Source: Chrysoporthe austroafricana
Taxonomy: Eukaryota > Ascomycota > Sordariomycetes > Diaporthales > Cryphonectriaceae
Reading direction: 5' to 3'
Assembly: GCA_001051155.2 (NCBI GenBank)
Contig: JYIP02000007.1
Coordinates: 1,676,342 to 1,740,341 of the forward strand
Length of the DNA stretch: 64,000 nucleotides
How positions within the stretch are numbered: position 1 is the stretch's first letter; each line of letters opens with the position of its first letter. Positions 49,613-61,739 of the stretch are shown piece after piece. The notes below the pieces were generated by a model, which was not told the DNA's origin, made no database searches, and worked only from the letters and a program-made list of their open reading frames with translations. Both the position numbers and the translations under genes were made by a program.

Positions 49613-50710
49613 ATGGCTGAAGCTCGATCCAATCCGAGCCCGTACATTTTCGGCCGGGACTACAAATCAAGCATACGGTAGGTCCGGCGTTTTGCTCGTA
49701 TTTGGAGCATTATATGCTGTCAGTGCTGACTCGCCGTTCTGCAGCCTCAATTACCAGCACATGCTCATCAAGAAGCTCTGCAATGAACAACTTCTGCACC
49801 AGACTGTGCAGTGCAGCATAGGCTCGCGTTCACCAGTAAGGATAGCGGATATCGCTACCGGCACAGCGTAACGATGCCTCACCATTATCATGATGAACTG
49901 CTGTTGATCAGAGATAACCAGAATCTGGCTAACGGAGCTTTCTGACGCGTTGCCCGTGGACTGCCAGCTGCATGGCTTCGACATATCCGGAGACCAGTAT
50001 CCACGTAAGGAGTGGTTGCCCAAAAATGTGTCTCTGCATGAACACGACGCATTTATTCCTTTCGAACCTGAGTTTCTTGGATCGTTTGACGTGGTGAACT
50101 TACGCTTCTTCATCACGCTCCTCAATGGAGATAATGTCCAAACACTTCTCAAAAACCTGAAGACTCTTCTCAGTATGTGTTAAGATTCCTGTCCCCATTT
50201 TGAATTTCTCTGAGATGTCAGGGACAGAGCCTGGTGGGCTCCTTCACTGGCTTGATTTTGATCCGCGCTCGACCAAAGCCATCTCCACTCGCTCCGGCAT
50301 GCAGATGCCATGCACCGAAAGTGTCGTCTCGATTATGCGCAAAGCGCAACCCGACCTTAATTTGTGCGTACCATATTACCATTATTACCATCGGTTCTCG
50401 ACAAGGACACTGATCAAAGGGAATTAGGTGGTTTACAAACGAGGCCGGCATGTTTGAAGCAGTTGGACTTGATCGTGTTATTTACGAGCGCATTCAGCTT
50501 CGCAACCATTTGCGGCCACATTGGAACGACTGCCTTATCATGGGAATGGAAGAATTGTCCCAGCATATGAGTGGCTCTTCGGATGGTGATGATGAGCCGT
50601 CGCCACTTCTGCAGCAGATCAAGCATCTTAGGGCTGAGTTTGCCCAGGGTACGAGCATCGACGCGGAATGGTTTGTGATGATTGGACAAATGCCGGGGAC
50701 ACAGCGATAG
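49613..50710 (+). CDS. SAM-dependent methyltransferase, LaeA/UMTA-like
   Basis: Five exons: 49613-49677, 49745-49867, 49922-50172, 50222-50363 and 50428-50710, giving 287 residues; introns are 49-67 bp, GT..AG, and all junctions keep phase. The joined protein has the family hallmarks in order. IFGRDYKSSIRLNYQH is at the N-terminus, spanning the first junction. The SAM-binding motif I is DIATGTAIWL, near residues 57-66, across the second junction. HGFDISGDQYP follows, then VSLHEHDAF, FDVVNLRFFI, EPGGLLHWLDFD and a C-terminal EWFVMIGQ. Such enzymes include regulators like LaeA and many pathway O- or N-methyltransferases; which applies here cannot be told. It converges with the P450 gene 209 bp away. 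Confidence 0.88.
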
Positions 50711-50919
50711 TGTGACAGCAGCTTATTTCTTAAGCCCAGCCCTCAACAATATGACACCTCTTGTTCAATATATATATTCATCGTAAACCCAGCGTCTCTT
50801 CGCACTCTTCTTGCGTGTGGAATCAGCGGATTGACCGTGAAACATGATATAGCAGAAGCGTCCCGATCACATTCTCCTTCTCAACAAGTATTTTCCATGT
50901 CTTCACCGTCATTCTCTGA

Positions 50920-52716
50920 CTAATCTCTTGGTATAAACCTGATAGGTACGTTTGTCGCAATCCGTAAGCTCATGTCGAATTTAGTACCCTCGGAGAGAGC
51001 GAGCGCAGCACGTCGCCGAGCCTCCAGCCATGCTTGCTGCACATTCAACCCATTTTCTGCCTCAACTAACAACTCTACGGAGTACGTCTTAAACAATGTC
51101 GATACCACGGCGCAGACTTCTACTAATGCAAATCGCCGCCCGAGGCATCCACGACTGCCTTCGGAGAAGGGAATGAAAGTGCCGAATTTGGGTTTCAGGA
51201 AATTGATCGTACCCTTGTCAGTTTCATTCGCGCTGATCTCTGTCCACCTCGATGGATCAAAGTCTGCTGCGGCGAATGGACGCTGACGGGGATCTTGTCT
51301 TATATCTTTCCAACTCCGCTCGCCCTCGCCCATGGTCAATCGACTCTTTGGCCAGTAAGTCGGATGCCGATGTGTTGCACTCGTATTCGTGAGCACGATG
51401 GTATCCGGCGGCAGTGGGTGGCGTTGGCCTTTCACAATGATAGAAAGCCACGGACCCTTGGACGGTACGCATTTTGGCAGGACGGGGATGACGCTAAAGA
51501 GACGGAGAGCCTCATTAATGACCCCACCGACGGTCGTCTGCATGAGCACACCGTAATGCTCGTCATACGACCACGTATCTGAAGATGTCTGGCCAAGAAC
51601 ACGGTCGAGATCCCGCTGCATCGTTTCCTGAACTTCGGGGTGGCATGCCAGAAGAAGGATGACGGAGACAAGCACGTTGGTGTTGGCTTCATGCCCAGCG
51701 AACATGAAGAGAAATATTTGGCCGATGACTTGTGAATTGGCCAACAAAGGGCTGGTTTGGTCCGGGGAAGATGTGCCTGCTTGTACGAGCAGGTCAAGGA
51801 GATCTTCTTTCGAGCTGTCATGGACGGATTTCTTGAAGAGCGTGTCCTCCTTAGTCTGCCTGAGCTGGTTCATGTACGATCCAAGCTCCGAATAGCATTT
51901 GGCCGCATGATTGTGAGATCGAACCGGCGACAGGCGCAGAAGCCAGTGAGGCACCAGGAATATTGCGTTCCAGTTATCCATCAGTCCATGCAAGGCCTCG
52001 CTATAGCTTAGCGTCCTCCCATCTGGTATATTGTCCTCGAAGACCAGTGCTTTGGCAAGATCGGAGTCGTTCTGGTCGCTGAAGCAGATCTGCATTAACG
52101 TGTTGAGCGAGACCCTGGCAGACAATGTTCGTAAATGACGATGAGAATTCGGGCGCTTCAGAGCGGCAAGAAGTATCTTCGCTCCAGAGACCGACTGGAT
52201 GAAGACGCGACGCAGAGTGCTCTCTGAAAAGAAAGGCCCAGTGATCTTACGGTACAGACGAGACTCTGGGCCATCTGTGCCGGTGATGGTAGGCCCATAA
52301 ATGTTCAGAATAGACATTAGCTGGGCTGGTTTGCCAAAGTTGCTGTCACGAAATAACTGGGTCGTGACATCTGGGTCGCATGTGTAAAGTATGAGTCCTC
52401 CTGGAGAGACGGCTAGGAAGGTATCGGCCTTGACTCGTTCAAAAGGCTCGTAGCCATTGTGCCAGAACTGGTTGAACAAAAGAAGGGGCAGCCATCCCCG
52501 GGTCAGCCGTTTAGGAATAAGCTTCGCAATTGGTACCACAATGAACTGGGCCAGCTGCCATGGGGCACCGAGCAAAGAGTATGGCAGGATCACGAAGGGC
52601 AATCCCGTGGCCCGTGCTAGGCGAATATAATGTACGAGGCCAAAGGAAGACCAGAGCCCAAGTGAAAAAAGTCCAACGAAAAAGATCCAGAGGCAAAAAG
52701 CCGCAGGCTGGTCCAT
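50920..52716 (-). CDS. Cytochrome P450 monooxygenase
   Basis: An intronless frame of 598 residues, longer than the usual 500-550 for a fungal P450. An N-terminal membrane anchor lies at about residues 8-30, consistent with an ER-bound enzyme. The I-helix segment is FMFAGHEANTN (residues 338-347), where the usual acid-Thr pair is Glu-Ala. The ExxR motif is EALR (402-405), the PERF-like region is FDPSRW (486-491), and the heme ligand is Cys524 in FSEGSRGCLG. An insertion around residues 455-480 is rich in charged residues. It needs a P450 reductase partner encoded elsewhere. It shares a 685-bp divergent intergenic region with the rhodopsin-domain gene. The substrate is unknown; context suggests secondary metabolism. 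Confidence 0.92.
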   Translation of the reverse strand: MDQPAAFCLWIFFVGLFSLGLWSSFGLVHYIRLARATGLPFVILPYSLLGAPWQLAQFIVVPIAKLIPKRLTRGWLPLLLFNQFWHNGYEPFERVKADTFLAVSPGGLILYTCDPDVTTQLFRDSNFGKPAQLMSILNIYGPTITGTDGPESRLYRKITGPFFSESTLRRVFIQSVSGAKILLAALKRPNSHRHLRTLSARVSLNTLMQICFSDQNDSDLAKALVFEDNIPDGRTLSYSEALHGLMDNWNAIFLVPHWLLRLSPVRSHNHAAKCYSELGSYMNQLRQTKEDTLFKKSVHDSSKEDLLDLLVQAGTSSPDQTSPLLANSQVIGQIFLFMFAGHEANTNVLVSVILLLACHPEVQETMQRDLDRVLGQTSSDTWSYDEHYGVLMQTTVGGVINEALRLFSVIPVLPKCVPSKGPWLSIIVKGQRHPLPPDTIVLTNTSATHRHPTYWPKSRLTMGEGERSWKDIRQDPRQRPFAAADFDPSRWTEISANETDKGTINFLKPKFGTFIPFSEGSRGCLGRRFALVEVCAVVSTLFKTYSVELLVEAENGLNVQQAWLEARRRAALALSEGTKFDMSLRIATNVPIRFIPRD

Positions 52717-53401
52717 AATAGCGGGACGTTAGGTAGCTCCTATACAGGCCGTGACTGGACCATTTTTTTTATTTCAGCTAGACCCTTTTGTGGCTAGCTG
52801 AAGACTTTAGCTGCTTTTACTTACCTGAGTACGTTGACGTGGTTGATTTTGCTACCAATTGTGTGAGGCCTCGGGATGGGTTTCGATTCCTAAGAACGAT
52901 GGTGACAGGATCGGATTGCATTATTTCAGCTTCGGCCGATAGATGCTTGATATGGACACTCAAAACTGAGCACCCAGAAGGGTGTTAGCGGCATGCATGG
53001 ATCTTTGTGACCCCCCTCTCTCCTTTGGGAGGGGGGTTTGGAGAAATGGGCTTATGCTTTCAAACACCACATGCATGGAAGATGTTGGCAGGAATGGCTC
53101 CGAAGGATTATATCCCTGTTTGTGACTAGTGGTGCTTTCTTTATCTTTGCTGACGTCTCAGTACTCTTCGAGCGACGACTACGACGCTGCCTTCGACAAT
53201 TTAGCCCCGATGCTAAGTCTATGTGGCGGCTTAGCATGTTTACTTCTTAAATTTGTGAGCATCCATGTCGCTGTCAGGTTTGTCGCTCCCCTTCACATAT
53301 CTCACCTTCACCTTTCTCATCATTACTATCAAGCAGTTCATCAGACCACACCTGCTCGATCACCAGAAGTCTTTCACTCAATCCTCGGACATGGCATAAA
53401 A
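52717..53401. promoter_or_regulatory. Divergent promoter region between P450 and membrane-protein genes
   Basis: 685 bp separate the two divergent start codons, so both promoters must lie here unless a 5' exon was missed. A G/C hairpin lies at 53010-53037. No binding site can be named from sequence alone. Confidence 0.5.
53010..53037. repeat. G/C-rich inverted repeat in the divergent promoter
   Basis: Perfect 9-bp arms ACCCCCCTC (53010-53018) and GAGGGGGGT (53029-53037) around a 10-base loop. It may be a structured or regulator-binding element. Confidence 0.7.
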
Positions 53402-54673
53402 ATGGCGACAGCAATCTCGACTGGGGCCCAGCCGTCCATGGTTTCTTCTGCCCTCCTCGCAATCTCTATTATTTTCCCAGTGCTAGGAACCATTGCGGTT
53501 GCCTTGCGGTTCTGGGTACACATCAGCGTCAAGAAGCAGAGGCCGTCAATTGACGATTGGGTTTGCGCATTAGCCCAACTTGCTGCATGGGGCATCTCGA
53601 TCGATATCTATGTGGCAGCAGGTATGGCAGGCACGGATTATACTTACCCATCTCTAAGTGCCCTCTCTGCTTCGGCCATTTTTCTACGGGTGGGTCCTTC
53701 TTAATGCTTGACGACGCTTGGATTCACTGACGGCGATCATAGACTTTGTGGATCGAGGGCTTTCCCCTGGTGATTAGTCTTTCCCTCGTGAAGATTGCCA
53801 TTCTTCTCTTCTATGCACGAATCTTTACGACCTTCAGATTTAGATTGGCCGTCCACATTTACGTTGGAATCTTGATCGCATGGTGTATTTCCATGATCAT
53901 AGTACTTGAGCTACCCTTCTCCCCAGCAGCTTTGGGTCTTCCACTGGAGGGCGCATTACTGATGCATCTTTCAGTGCCAGCTTCTTACCGCCAACCCCAT
54001 CCAAAATGCCTGGAACCCATTAGCCACCGCGCCTCTACGATTCGACTATGATGCATTTTCACTTGCCTTCGCGGGTATGAGCATTGTCTTCGACATCATC
54101 GTGCTCTGCTTCCCTTTCCCGGTCATTCGCACCTTGCAGATGACATGGGCGCGCAAGCTACAAGTTGTTGGTATCCTTTGGCTTGGCATCTTCTGTTGTA
54201 TTTCATCCGCTGTACGGTTCTATTTTCTCTACTCGGAGATCAACCAAGCGGTCGTCGACACGGGCCCAAACCGCTACCTGAAGACATCAACCGCATTCAT
54301 TTGGGGCACTATCGAGCCGAACACGAGCATCATCGCCGCGTGCATGCCATGCTACGCTTCATTCTTCGCGAAAGGCCAAGGACTCCCATCGTTGTTGGAG
54401 AATTTCAGAAGCTTATTCTCGAGTGGCCGCGGCAACAGAGCAAACGCAAAGCAGTCTGAAGACACTTACCCGCTGGGATCTGATGCCAGCTATCAATTCA
54501 GAGGAATGAAAAACAGCCCATGGGAGCGTGCTCATGGGAGTGACCACTCTCACAATGTGGATATCGAGCGAGCGAACAGCTGGCAGGTCGACCAAGAGCC
54601 GCTCAAAGATGCCCACCCTTATCAAATCAAGGTTACGCGGGACTTCACCAGAACGGAAACCCGGACGGAGTAA
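53402..54673 (+). CDS. Seven-helix integral membrane protein with fungal rhodopsin domain (SAT4/PTH11-type)
   Basis: Three exons: 53402-53689, 53743-53901 and 53975-54673, giving 381 residues; introns are 53 and 73 bp, the second with a CTGAT branch site 12-16 bp before its AG. The ATG at 53402 begins MATAISTGAQ, just before the first hydrophobic helix (about residues 14-38). Further helices include LSLVKIAILLFYARIF, IYVGILIAWCISMII, SLAFAGMSIVFDIIVLCFP and VVGILWLGIFCCISSAVRFY. The IDDW after helix 1 and the IEPNTSIIAACMPC segment are typical of this family. The last 100 residues form a polar, charged cytosolic tail. Members act as putative receptors or accompany secondary-metabolite clusters; the role here is unknown. 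The acceptor of intron 2 could also be 6 bp later. Confidence 0.82.
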
Positions 54674-55138
54674 GTCTTGTTCTTGGCCGGCATTATCTCC
54701 CGGAAAGGGTAACCCTGAGCTGCGATGCAGGGGGGTTGGACACCTGTACTGTATGCAAACGATGCGTCGCCAAGCCTTTTAGACCGTGCAAAAGGCATAG
54801 TCAAATGTAGGATATCCTCACGAACATGAAGCTTGGTGGTGCCTTTCGCTGTAACCGTGTGAACTTCTCGCAAGTAGAGTGCCTCGCCTCTGGCGCATTG
54901 TATACATCTACACGTCGTACCAATGAAGATGGATTTGAGAGATTGTAGCACTGATAGGGTGAGATGTAAAACCATTTCGGTGCTCATGGACATACAGGCC
55001 GATTTACAACAGGTGGGGCTTGTTTCAGGACTGTAATTTCAGATGTTCTGTATACTTGAAAATAGAAATAGCTACATAACAGCGCATATAACCATGCTAC
55101 AGAAACACTTCGTGTTTCTACAAGGCGTAGGGTACGGT
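54674..55138. other. Convergent intergenic region
   Basis: 465 bp between the stop codons of the membrane-protein gene and the GST gene. It should hold both 3' ends. No gene or clear terminator motif is visible. Confidence 0.5.
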
Positions 55139-56030
55139 TCAGCTGCTCTTCACCTCCTTCTCGTTCAGAACGCTCAGGACCTTCTTGACGCTGTCACGGC
55201 TCAAGCAAGCGTTCTGCCACTTGGTGAAGTGCGGGAACTCATCAGGATTCCATGCATGTTCACCAGTGCGGCTGCCCATGAAGTAGGCGATCTGCGTGTT
55301 CCACATGGTAAAGGCCAAATCAGCATAGGTGCATTTGTCGCCCACAAGCCACTCTGACTTGGCCAGAACGCCGTCGAGAACGCCAGCCACACGCTTGACC
55401 TCGGCACCGTAGCGAACTTTGGCTGACTCAGGGGACTCGCCGTAAATCTTTTCGTGGAAGAGATTGAACCTGAGGATAAAGGCTTGAGATTAGTCCAAGC
55501 TCTTATGTATGTATCATACAATGTAGAGGCAGTTCGACATGGACAAGCTCACCAGGCAGATTGTCCAAAGTAAGGGCCTTGGCCAGAGGCTTGGTAGTAT
55601 GACCACTGCTGAGTCAGGTACTTCTCGGGGAAACTACTGTACGAGATTTTGTTGTCCTTGTCGTAAGTGTCGATCAAATACTTGGTTGGAAAGGTAAGCA
55701 TGATTCAAAATAGCAAAAATTAATTCCTCTTGTAGTGGGGGACGCACCTGGACAATCGCGCCCGACTCCCAGAGTGTGATGTTGTGGTTTGGGTCGACAA
55801 TGGCAGGAACGCGACCGTTAGGGTTGACATCAGTGTATGGCTTTTGCTTGAGGCCCTCGAGTTCGACCCAGGATGATTCGTAAGGTAGATTGAGCTCTTC
55901 CAGGATGATGAGAACCTTGGAAGGGTTGGGAACTTGGTCTGTGGAGGTGTTAACGGCGGTACTGGTCTTTTGGTTGCGAGGTTGGGACCCACTCACTCCT
56001 CCAGTATAGCTTGATAGGTTTGAGGCTCAT
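55139..56030 (-). CDS. Glutathione S-transferase, Ure2p-like
   Basis: Four exons: 56030-55997, 55938-55748, 55680-55553 and 55469-55139, giving 227 residues; introns are 58, 67 and 83 bp with GT..AG ends. Exon 1 encodes MSLKPIKLYWR and splices into NPSKVLIILEELNLPYE. The thioredoxin-like N-domain (about 1-80) has NPNGRVPAIVDP (50-61) and the glutathione-contacting ESGAI (69-73). The helical C-domain has SGQGPYFGQSAW before the third junction and DKCTYADLAF (162-171), the N-capping/hydrophobic core motif of GSTs. A length near 225 fits the family. It is cytosolic and conjugates glutathione to electrophiles. In fungal clusters such GSTs detoxify or add sulfur to intermediates, as GliG does in gliotoxin biosynthesis; that role here is inference from neighbours. 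Confidence 0.9.
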
Positions 56031-56883
56031 TATAGCACCTATTTTGGGATCACTTTTATTAATCGCTAGCACACAGAAGGAGGTGATGAAGTCGTTGAGG
56101 AAGATGGATAAACTCTAGATGGAGATCAGATCGATATTTTGGAGGGGCAGTTGCCAAACATAACCCTCTTCTGGCAGGCAATTCGAACGCAGGAGCTTAA
56201 AGAGTTGACGGGTGCTTCACGGGCAGACAAGGATGGCGGTAGGGGCAAGCGATAAAACAGCTGGGTGTCTAAATCAGGGAAAGGGGCAGATGCGGGGACA
56301 TGGTCAGCACTGCATTTATTGGATGACTCTTGTGTCCATACGAGGCTTTGAGACATGTATTTCTGCCGATAATATCCGCCCAGCAACGAAGTTGCGAAGT
56401 GTGGTATCACAAAGATTCTCAATATGGCGAGGTGCATATGTCCGTACTTTGGTACATGCAAGTTAGCACTAGTAAGCCAATAATTCATACTTGGGGGCTA
56501 AAACCCGGTCTAGACCAAAGGATTCCTGATGTGGTGATAATTCCGGAAGGAGTCTATCCGTGGCAAGTGACGGTTGGTGGCGTGTCAGTGCATGTGTCTG
56601 CTCCCATATCCCTGCCTGCTAGCCAACGCCTGTGCTAGTAATGTCTTGGGGTCTTGTTGGTGATGTTGTGCTCAATCGTTTGCTTATATGCTCTGCATAC
56701 TAAAGTTTCAACACGGTCTCCATGGCCGTATTCGTGCTACATTACCATTCGGCTATGTTATCTTCGCGCCAGTAATGCGAAGAGCACTTCTGCAATCAAT
56801 ATGCTAAGTGCCTCGAAACGACTCATGCTTAGCAAATACAGTGTGCGATATTATTTAGCCAGATTTGAAACAGTTTAATTTAT
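56031..56883. other. Upstream region of GST and right edge of island 2, no supported gene
   Basis: About 850 bp of ordinary composition. Open frames of up to 120 codons exist on the minus strand (56126-56488) but lack any motif I know. The GST promoter should lie at the left end. Composition turns A+T-rich at about 56870. Confidence 0.4.
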
Positions 56884-57799
56884 ATTGTAATTTATTGCTT
56901 TTATTAAGCGAAAGCAAGAAGAAATATATAGATTAGAATTTCTTTATAAGTTTTTATTTTATTTATATAAAATTATTATAAATAAATAAATATATATTTT
57001 TAAATATTAAAAATAAAAGTTAAAATATAATATATTTTTCAAAATTACTTTTTAATATATTTATATTATATAAGTTCTTATATAAATATATATTTATAAA
57101 GTATAACTTTATAATATAATATAAATTTAAAGTATAAAATATATAAAGTAAATAAATATATTATAAACTGTAAGAAAGTGAATGTTAATATAAAGTAAAT
57201 AGAAAAATATATAAATTAAGGGTAAATATTTGGCTTAAACAATTATATAAATACAGATAAAGAGGAAATAAGAAAAGGGTTGATTTCTGTTATATTGGTT
57301 GTTGTATAGTCGTTATTTTTTTTTCTTACTTATTCTATTTATCGAGAGTGGGCGGAAAGCGAAATATATATATTTGAAATCTCTATCTTTCTCGAATATT
57401 CTTTATCACTTGATTTATAATTATAAGCTGTATTTATAAGCATTTATCAGCTTATTATAAATCAAAGTTGCATTTGTATTATTTAGTTTATCCGTTCGAA
57501 AGCAATAGGGAAATAATTATTACAATAAGCTTTGCATTACGCAAGCTTGCTATTTGCCACTCGCTACTCTCTCGAATGTTTTAGCAGCTTCTGCTTACGT
57601 AATCAACTAATTATATAATTATATCTTATATATAAGTATAGTTTATAATAGTTATAAATATAGCAACCCTAGCTTTATAGCTCGTATAGTTATTAAAATA
57701 TTAAGAAATAAAGTTTTAATATTATTTATTTATTAACTTTTCTTCTTTTAATTATCTGAGCTTTTTATATTATTTATATATAATTATTTATATATATAT
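56884..57799. other. A+T-rich repeat remnants
   Basis: 57160-57330 matches 15740-15910 in the same orientation, and 57738-57799 matches the start of 48586-48720. No gene is visible. The copy here is less mutated than the one at 15740, so it is the better reference for whatever element it came from. Confidence 0.5.
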
Positions 57800-57839
57800 G
57801 CTTATAATAGCAAGCAGCAAAATAAGCTCAAAATTCTTT

Positions 57840-60800
57840 AAAAAGGAAAGATCGCTTATAAAGGGATAATAGCTAATTAAGATTACGAAATCCTTATACG
57901 CTATTATTAAAGAAAACGAGAAATATATTATTCTGAATATATATATTAATGAGTAACGATATAGCGTATTATTGAATAATAATTTGCAAGGAAATTTAAT
58001 TTTGCCGGAAATCGTTAATAGAAAATAAATTCTTTAAATATAGAAAAAAAACCCTTATAAACTTAATATTGTAAAAGGAAAAGCGATTGCATATAACTTT
58101 AATATAATCGATATGGAAATTAATTACCTATTTATCTTAATTTAAAGCCTTATAATAAATACTACTTTTGATATTATAAATATAATATAGCATAAATTAA
58201 TCTTAAAAATATTTTAATTTAAAGAATATAACTTTTAAATCGATTGGACTACTAGCTAAATTTTATAAAAATAAGCTATACTTACTGAAATAATTGCAAT
58301 TTACAAAGTAAGGAAAAACTTAATTACTGAAAATAATATCAGGAATATACGTTTAAACAAGTTTAAATATACTTTTAAAACAAAAAAACTTGCTAGAATA
58401 TAAAGAAAAGTTACGAATATTTCGAACTTATAATTACAAGTTAAGAACGGATTAAATTTTCAAGCAATTAGCGATTAATAGCAAATTAATATAACGCAAA
58501 GCATTATGAAATTATATGAATTATAAAATTATAAAAAAATATAGTTTCCGATATAATAGTTATAGAAAGATTATAAGAGAAAGTTTGAATTAATAAACGA
58601 TAAGTATTCAAGATTGCTAGAAATTAAATCTTATAAGCAAAAACGGGAAGCAAGAAAAACAAAATACGCTTAATAGTACTTTTTATTCTTCTAAATTGTA
58701 AAAGATAAAAAAAGATTATTATTAGAATTCAAAAATATATTACAAAAATATTACGAATTTAAGAAATTATAACAAAGGAAATTTAATATTGGCTTATTAA
58801 AGCACGGCTTTTACGATTATAAGATTCTATTGAAAGAAAGAATATAATTAAAGTTTTTCAAAATTTATAAATTTAATAAAACAAAATTCGAAATATTTAA
58901 CGAATATATCGACAAAAACTTAAAGAGAAGCTATATACGACTATTGCAATTACTCGCAAGATATTTAATCTTATTTATAAGCAAGAAAAATAACAAATTA
59001 CGATTTTATATAAATTATTAGCAGCTTAATAATATTATAATCAAAAATCGGTATTTATTGCTATTAGCAAGCGAAATAAAAGATTGATTAATAAAAGCGA
59101 AATAGTTTATTATATTCAATTTTAAAGAAAGATATTATTATATTCGAATTAAAGAAAATAATATTTGGAAAATAGCTTTTAAAATATATTATAAATATTT
59201 TGAATATATAATTATACCTTTTAAACTTACAAATATATTAGTATTCTTTTAAGAAATAATTAATGATATTTTTTGCAAATATTTAAATATTATTATTATT
59301 GTTTATTTTAACGATATCTTTATTTTTTCTAAAGATTTTGAAATATATAAATAATATATATAGTAAGTATTCTAAATGCTATAAAATAATAAATTTTTAA
59401 TCAAATTAAGCAAATACTATTTTTATTAATAAAAAGTTAATTACTTTAATTATATTATGAAATTAAAACAAATTAATATATAAGAAAATAAAATTAAAGC
59501 GGTATAAAAATAGCTTATATTAGAAAATATTAAGAATATTAAGGTATTTTTTGGATATATTAACTTTTACTGGCAATTTATTTGAAATTATAGTAAAATC
59601 GTATACCTTTTTATAAAGTTTACGAAAAAAGATTAAGAATTTGAATAAACTTAAGAAATATAAAAGGCATTTAACAAAATTAAAGAACGAATTATATCGG
59701 AACTTATTCTTTACGAAACAAACTCGGAAAAATGTTTTGAAATTAAAACCGATATATTAAATTATATATTTAGCAAACAATTAAGCTAGCAAAATAATTA
59801 AAAATATTTTAGGATTATAAGCAATTTTTCGAAAAAGTTAAATAGTTTAGAACTCAATTATAGCATTCTAAATAAAGAATTAATGGCGATTATTAAAGCA
59901 TTCGAAAAATAATAACGATATTTAATCGGAATTAAATATTAAATTATAATGCATTCGGATTATAAAAATCTAATAATATTTATAATAACGAAAGTCTTAA
60001 ATAAATAACAAATTAAATAAGCAGAATTTTTTTTATAATTCGATTTAAAGATTATTTATTGCAAAGGATCTGAAAACGATAAAGCAAATGCATTTAGCAA
60101 ATAGTTAAACTATTAAAATATAGAATTTAAAGGATTTCAGAATATCTTTTAGCAAGATAAAAATAGCAACTTTATAAACGAAGCTAGAGAATTCGATATA
60201 ATTATTAAAATTAATAATAATTAAAAGAAACCAGAAAATATAACTTTTGAAAAATAAAATAAATATATTAAAACTATATATAGCGTATTAGCATACGGTT
60301 ATTAAGGAATTAAAGCTACGTACGAAAAAATCAAAAGGCATTAGAATTTATTAGAATTAAAATAAAAGATTGAAATAATCTTACAGGAATGTAATAGCTA
60401 TAAGAAAAATAAAATTGAATATTATAAGCTTTATAATTTGTTTTAATCGCTTCTTATTCCGAAAGCAGTTTAGCAATCTATTGGCTAGGATTTTATTATT
60501 AAGCTACTTTTTTTACAAAAACTTTTAATTAAAATGCAATATAATAGCATTTTAATAATAATTTGCAAATTAAGTAAATACGTTTATTTCTTTCTTTATA
60601 AAGAAAGCAATATAGCAGAAGATTTCGTATATACGTTTTTTAGAACCGTTATAGCCAATTATAGCATGTTTAAAGAAATTGTTTTCGATAGAAATAAAAA
60701 ATTCGCATTAAATTTCTAAACTTTACTTATAAAACTAATCGGAATATAATAAAAGATATTTATAGCATTTTACTTATAAACAAATAAGCAAATAGAATAA

Positions 60801-61520
60801 ATAAACCAGATTATTAAGCAATACTTATAATATTATATAAATTATAAATAGGATAATTAAATTAATTTATTACTATTAGCATAATTCGCATATAATAACG
60901 CAAATATAAGTATAACGAAAAAGTTATTATTTTATGCATTTTATAGCTATAATCCGATAGCTTATTACGACGAATTACTAGGAATAAAATATAGAAGCAG
61001 CAGAAAAACGGATCAGAAAAATTAAGAAAATTTAAGAAAAACTTCAAAAAGAATTGAAATTCGTACAAGAAAGAATAACAAAATACGCTAATTCCAAAAG
61101 GATTAAAAGACCAACCCTATAGGAAAAGGATAAAGTCTATTTTATTCGATAAAAAGAATATATTAAAATAATAAAACTTTTCTATTCATTAAACTATAAG
61201 AAACTTAGCTTATTTAAAATTTTAAAGAAAATTTCAAATATTAATTTCGAATTCGTATTACTTTATAAAATAAAAATCCATCCGGTATTCCATATTTCAT
61301 TTCTCGAACTAGTATTAAAATCGATTAAAATAAACAAAACGATATAAATTGAAAATAGCAAACCAGAATACAAAATCGAACGAATCTTTAAATATAAAAA
61401 ACTAACGGAATATAAAAAATACTTAATTAAATGAAAAAGCTATTATTCAAACGAAAATAATTGGAAATTAATTAATAACTTAAGCAATATATAATAAGCA
61501 TTTAAAAATTATTAGAAAAA
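57840..61520 (+). pseudogene. Degenerate pol of element E
   Basis: Aligned with C domain by domain. The reverse transcriptase is about 59000-59340. The integrase core at 60534-60719 has NSILIIICKLSKYVYFF, with the first acidic position lost as in C, and a degenerate copy of the second acidic position. The chromodomain is about 61370-61520, with EYKIERIFKY. It has many stops and is inactive. Confidence 0.75.
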
Positions 61521-61739
61521 ACGATTATTAATATATAAACCTTCTTAAAAACTTAATATAATTAAGCGAATAAATAAATTAAAAAATTAAAAGCTTTACT
61601 AATTACGGAAATAATAATAATTAATTAATACGAATTATAACCAATAGAATATATATATTAAAAAACCTGAAAATATAATTAATTAAAAGAATTAGTAAAA
61701 TAAGTAATTAATTAAAACGACTTACTAATTAACTAGAAA

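Noticed and set aside
52870..52895. tRNA-like T-arm (GGGTTTCGATTCC).
   Set aside because: It has one base too many for a B box, and no acceptor or D-arm can be folded around it.
56126..56488. A 120-codon minus-strand frame upstream of GST.
   Set aside because: No domain or splice continuity and unremarkable composition; probably chance.
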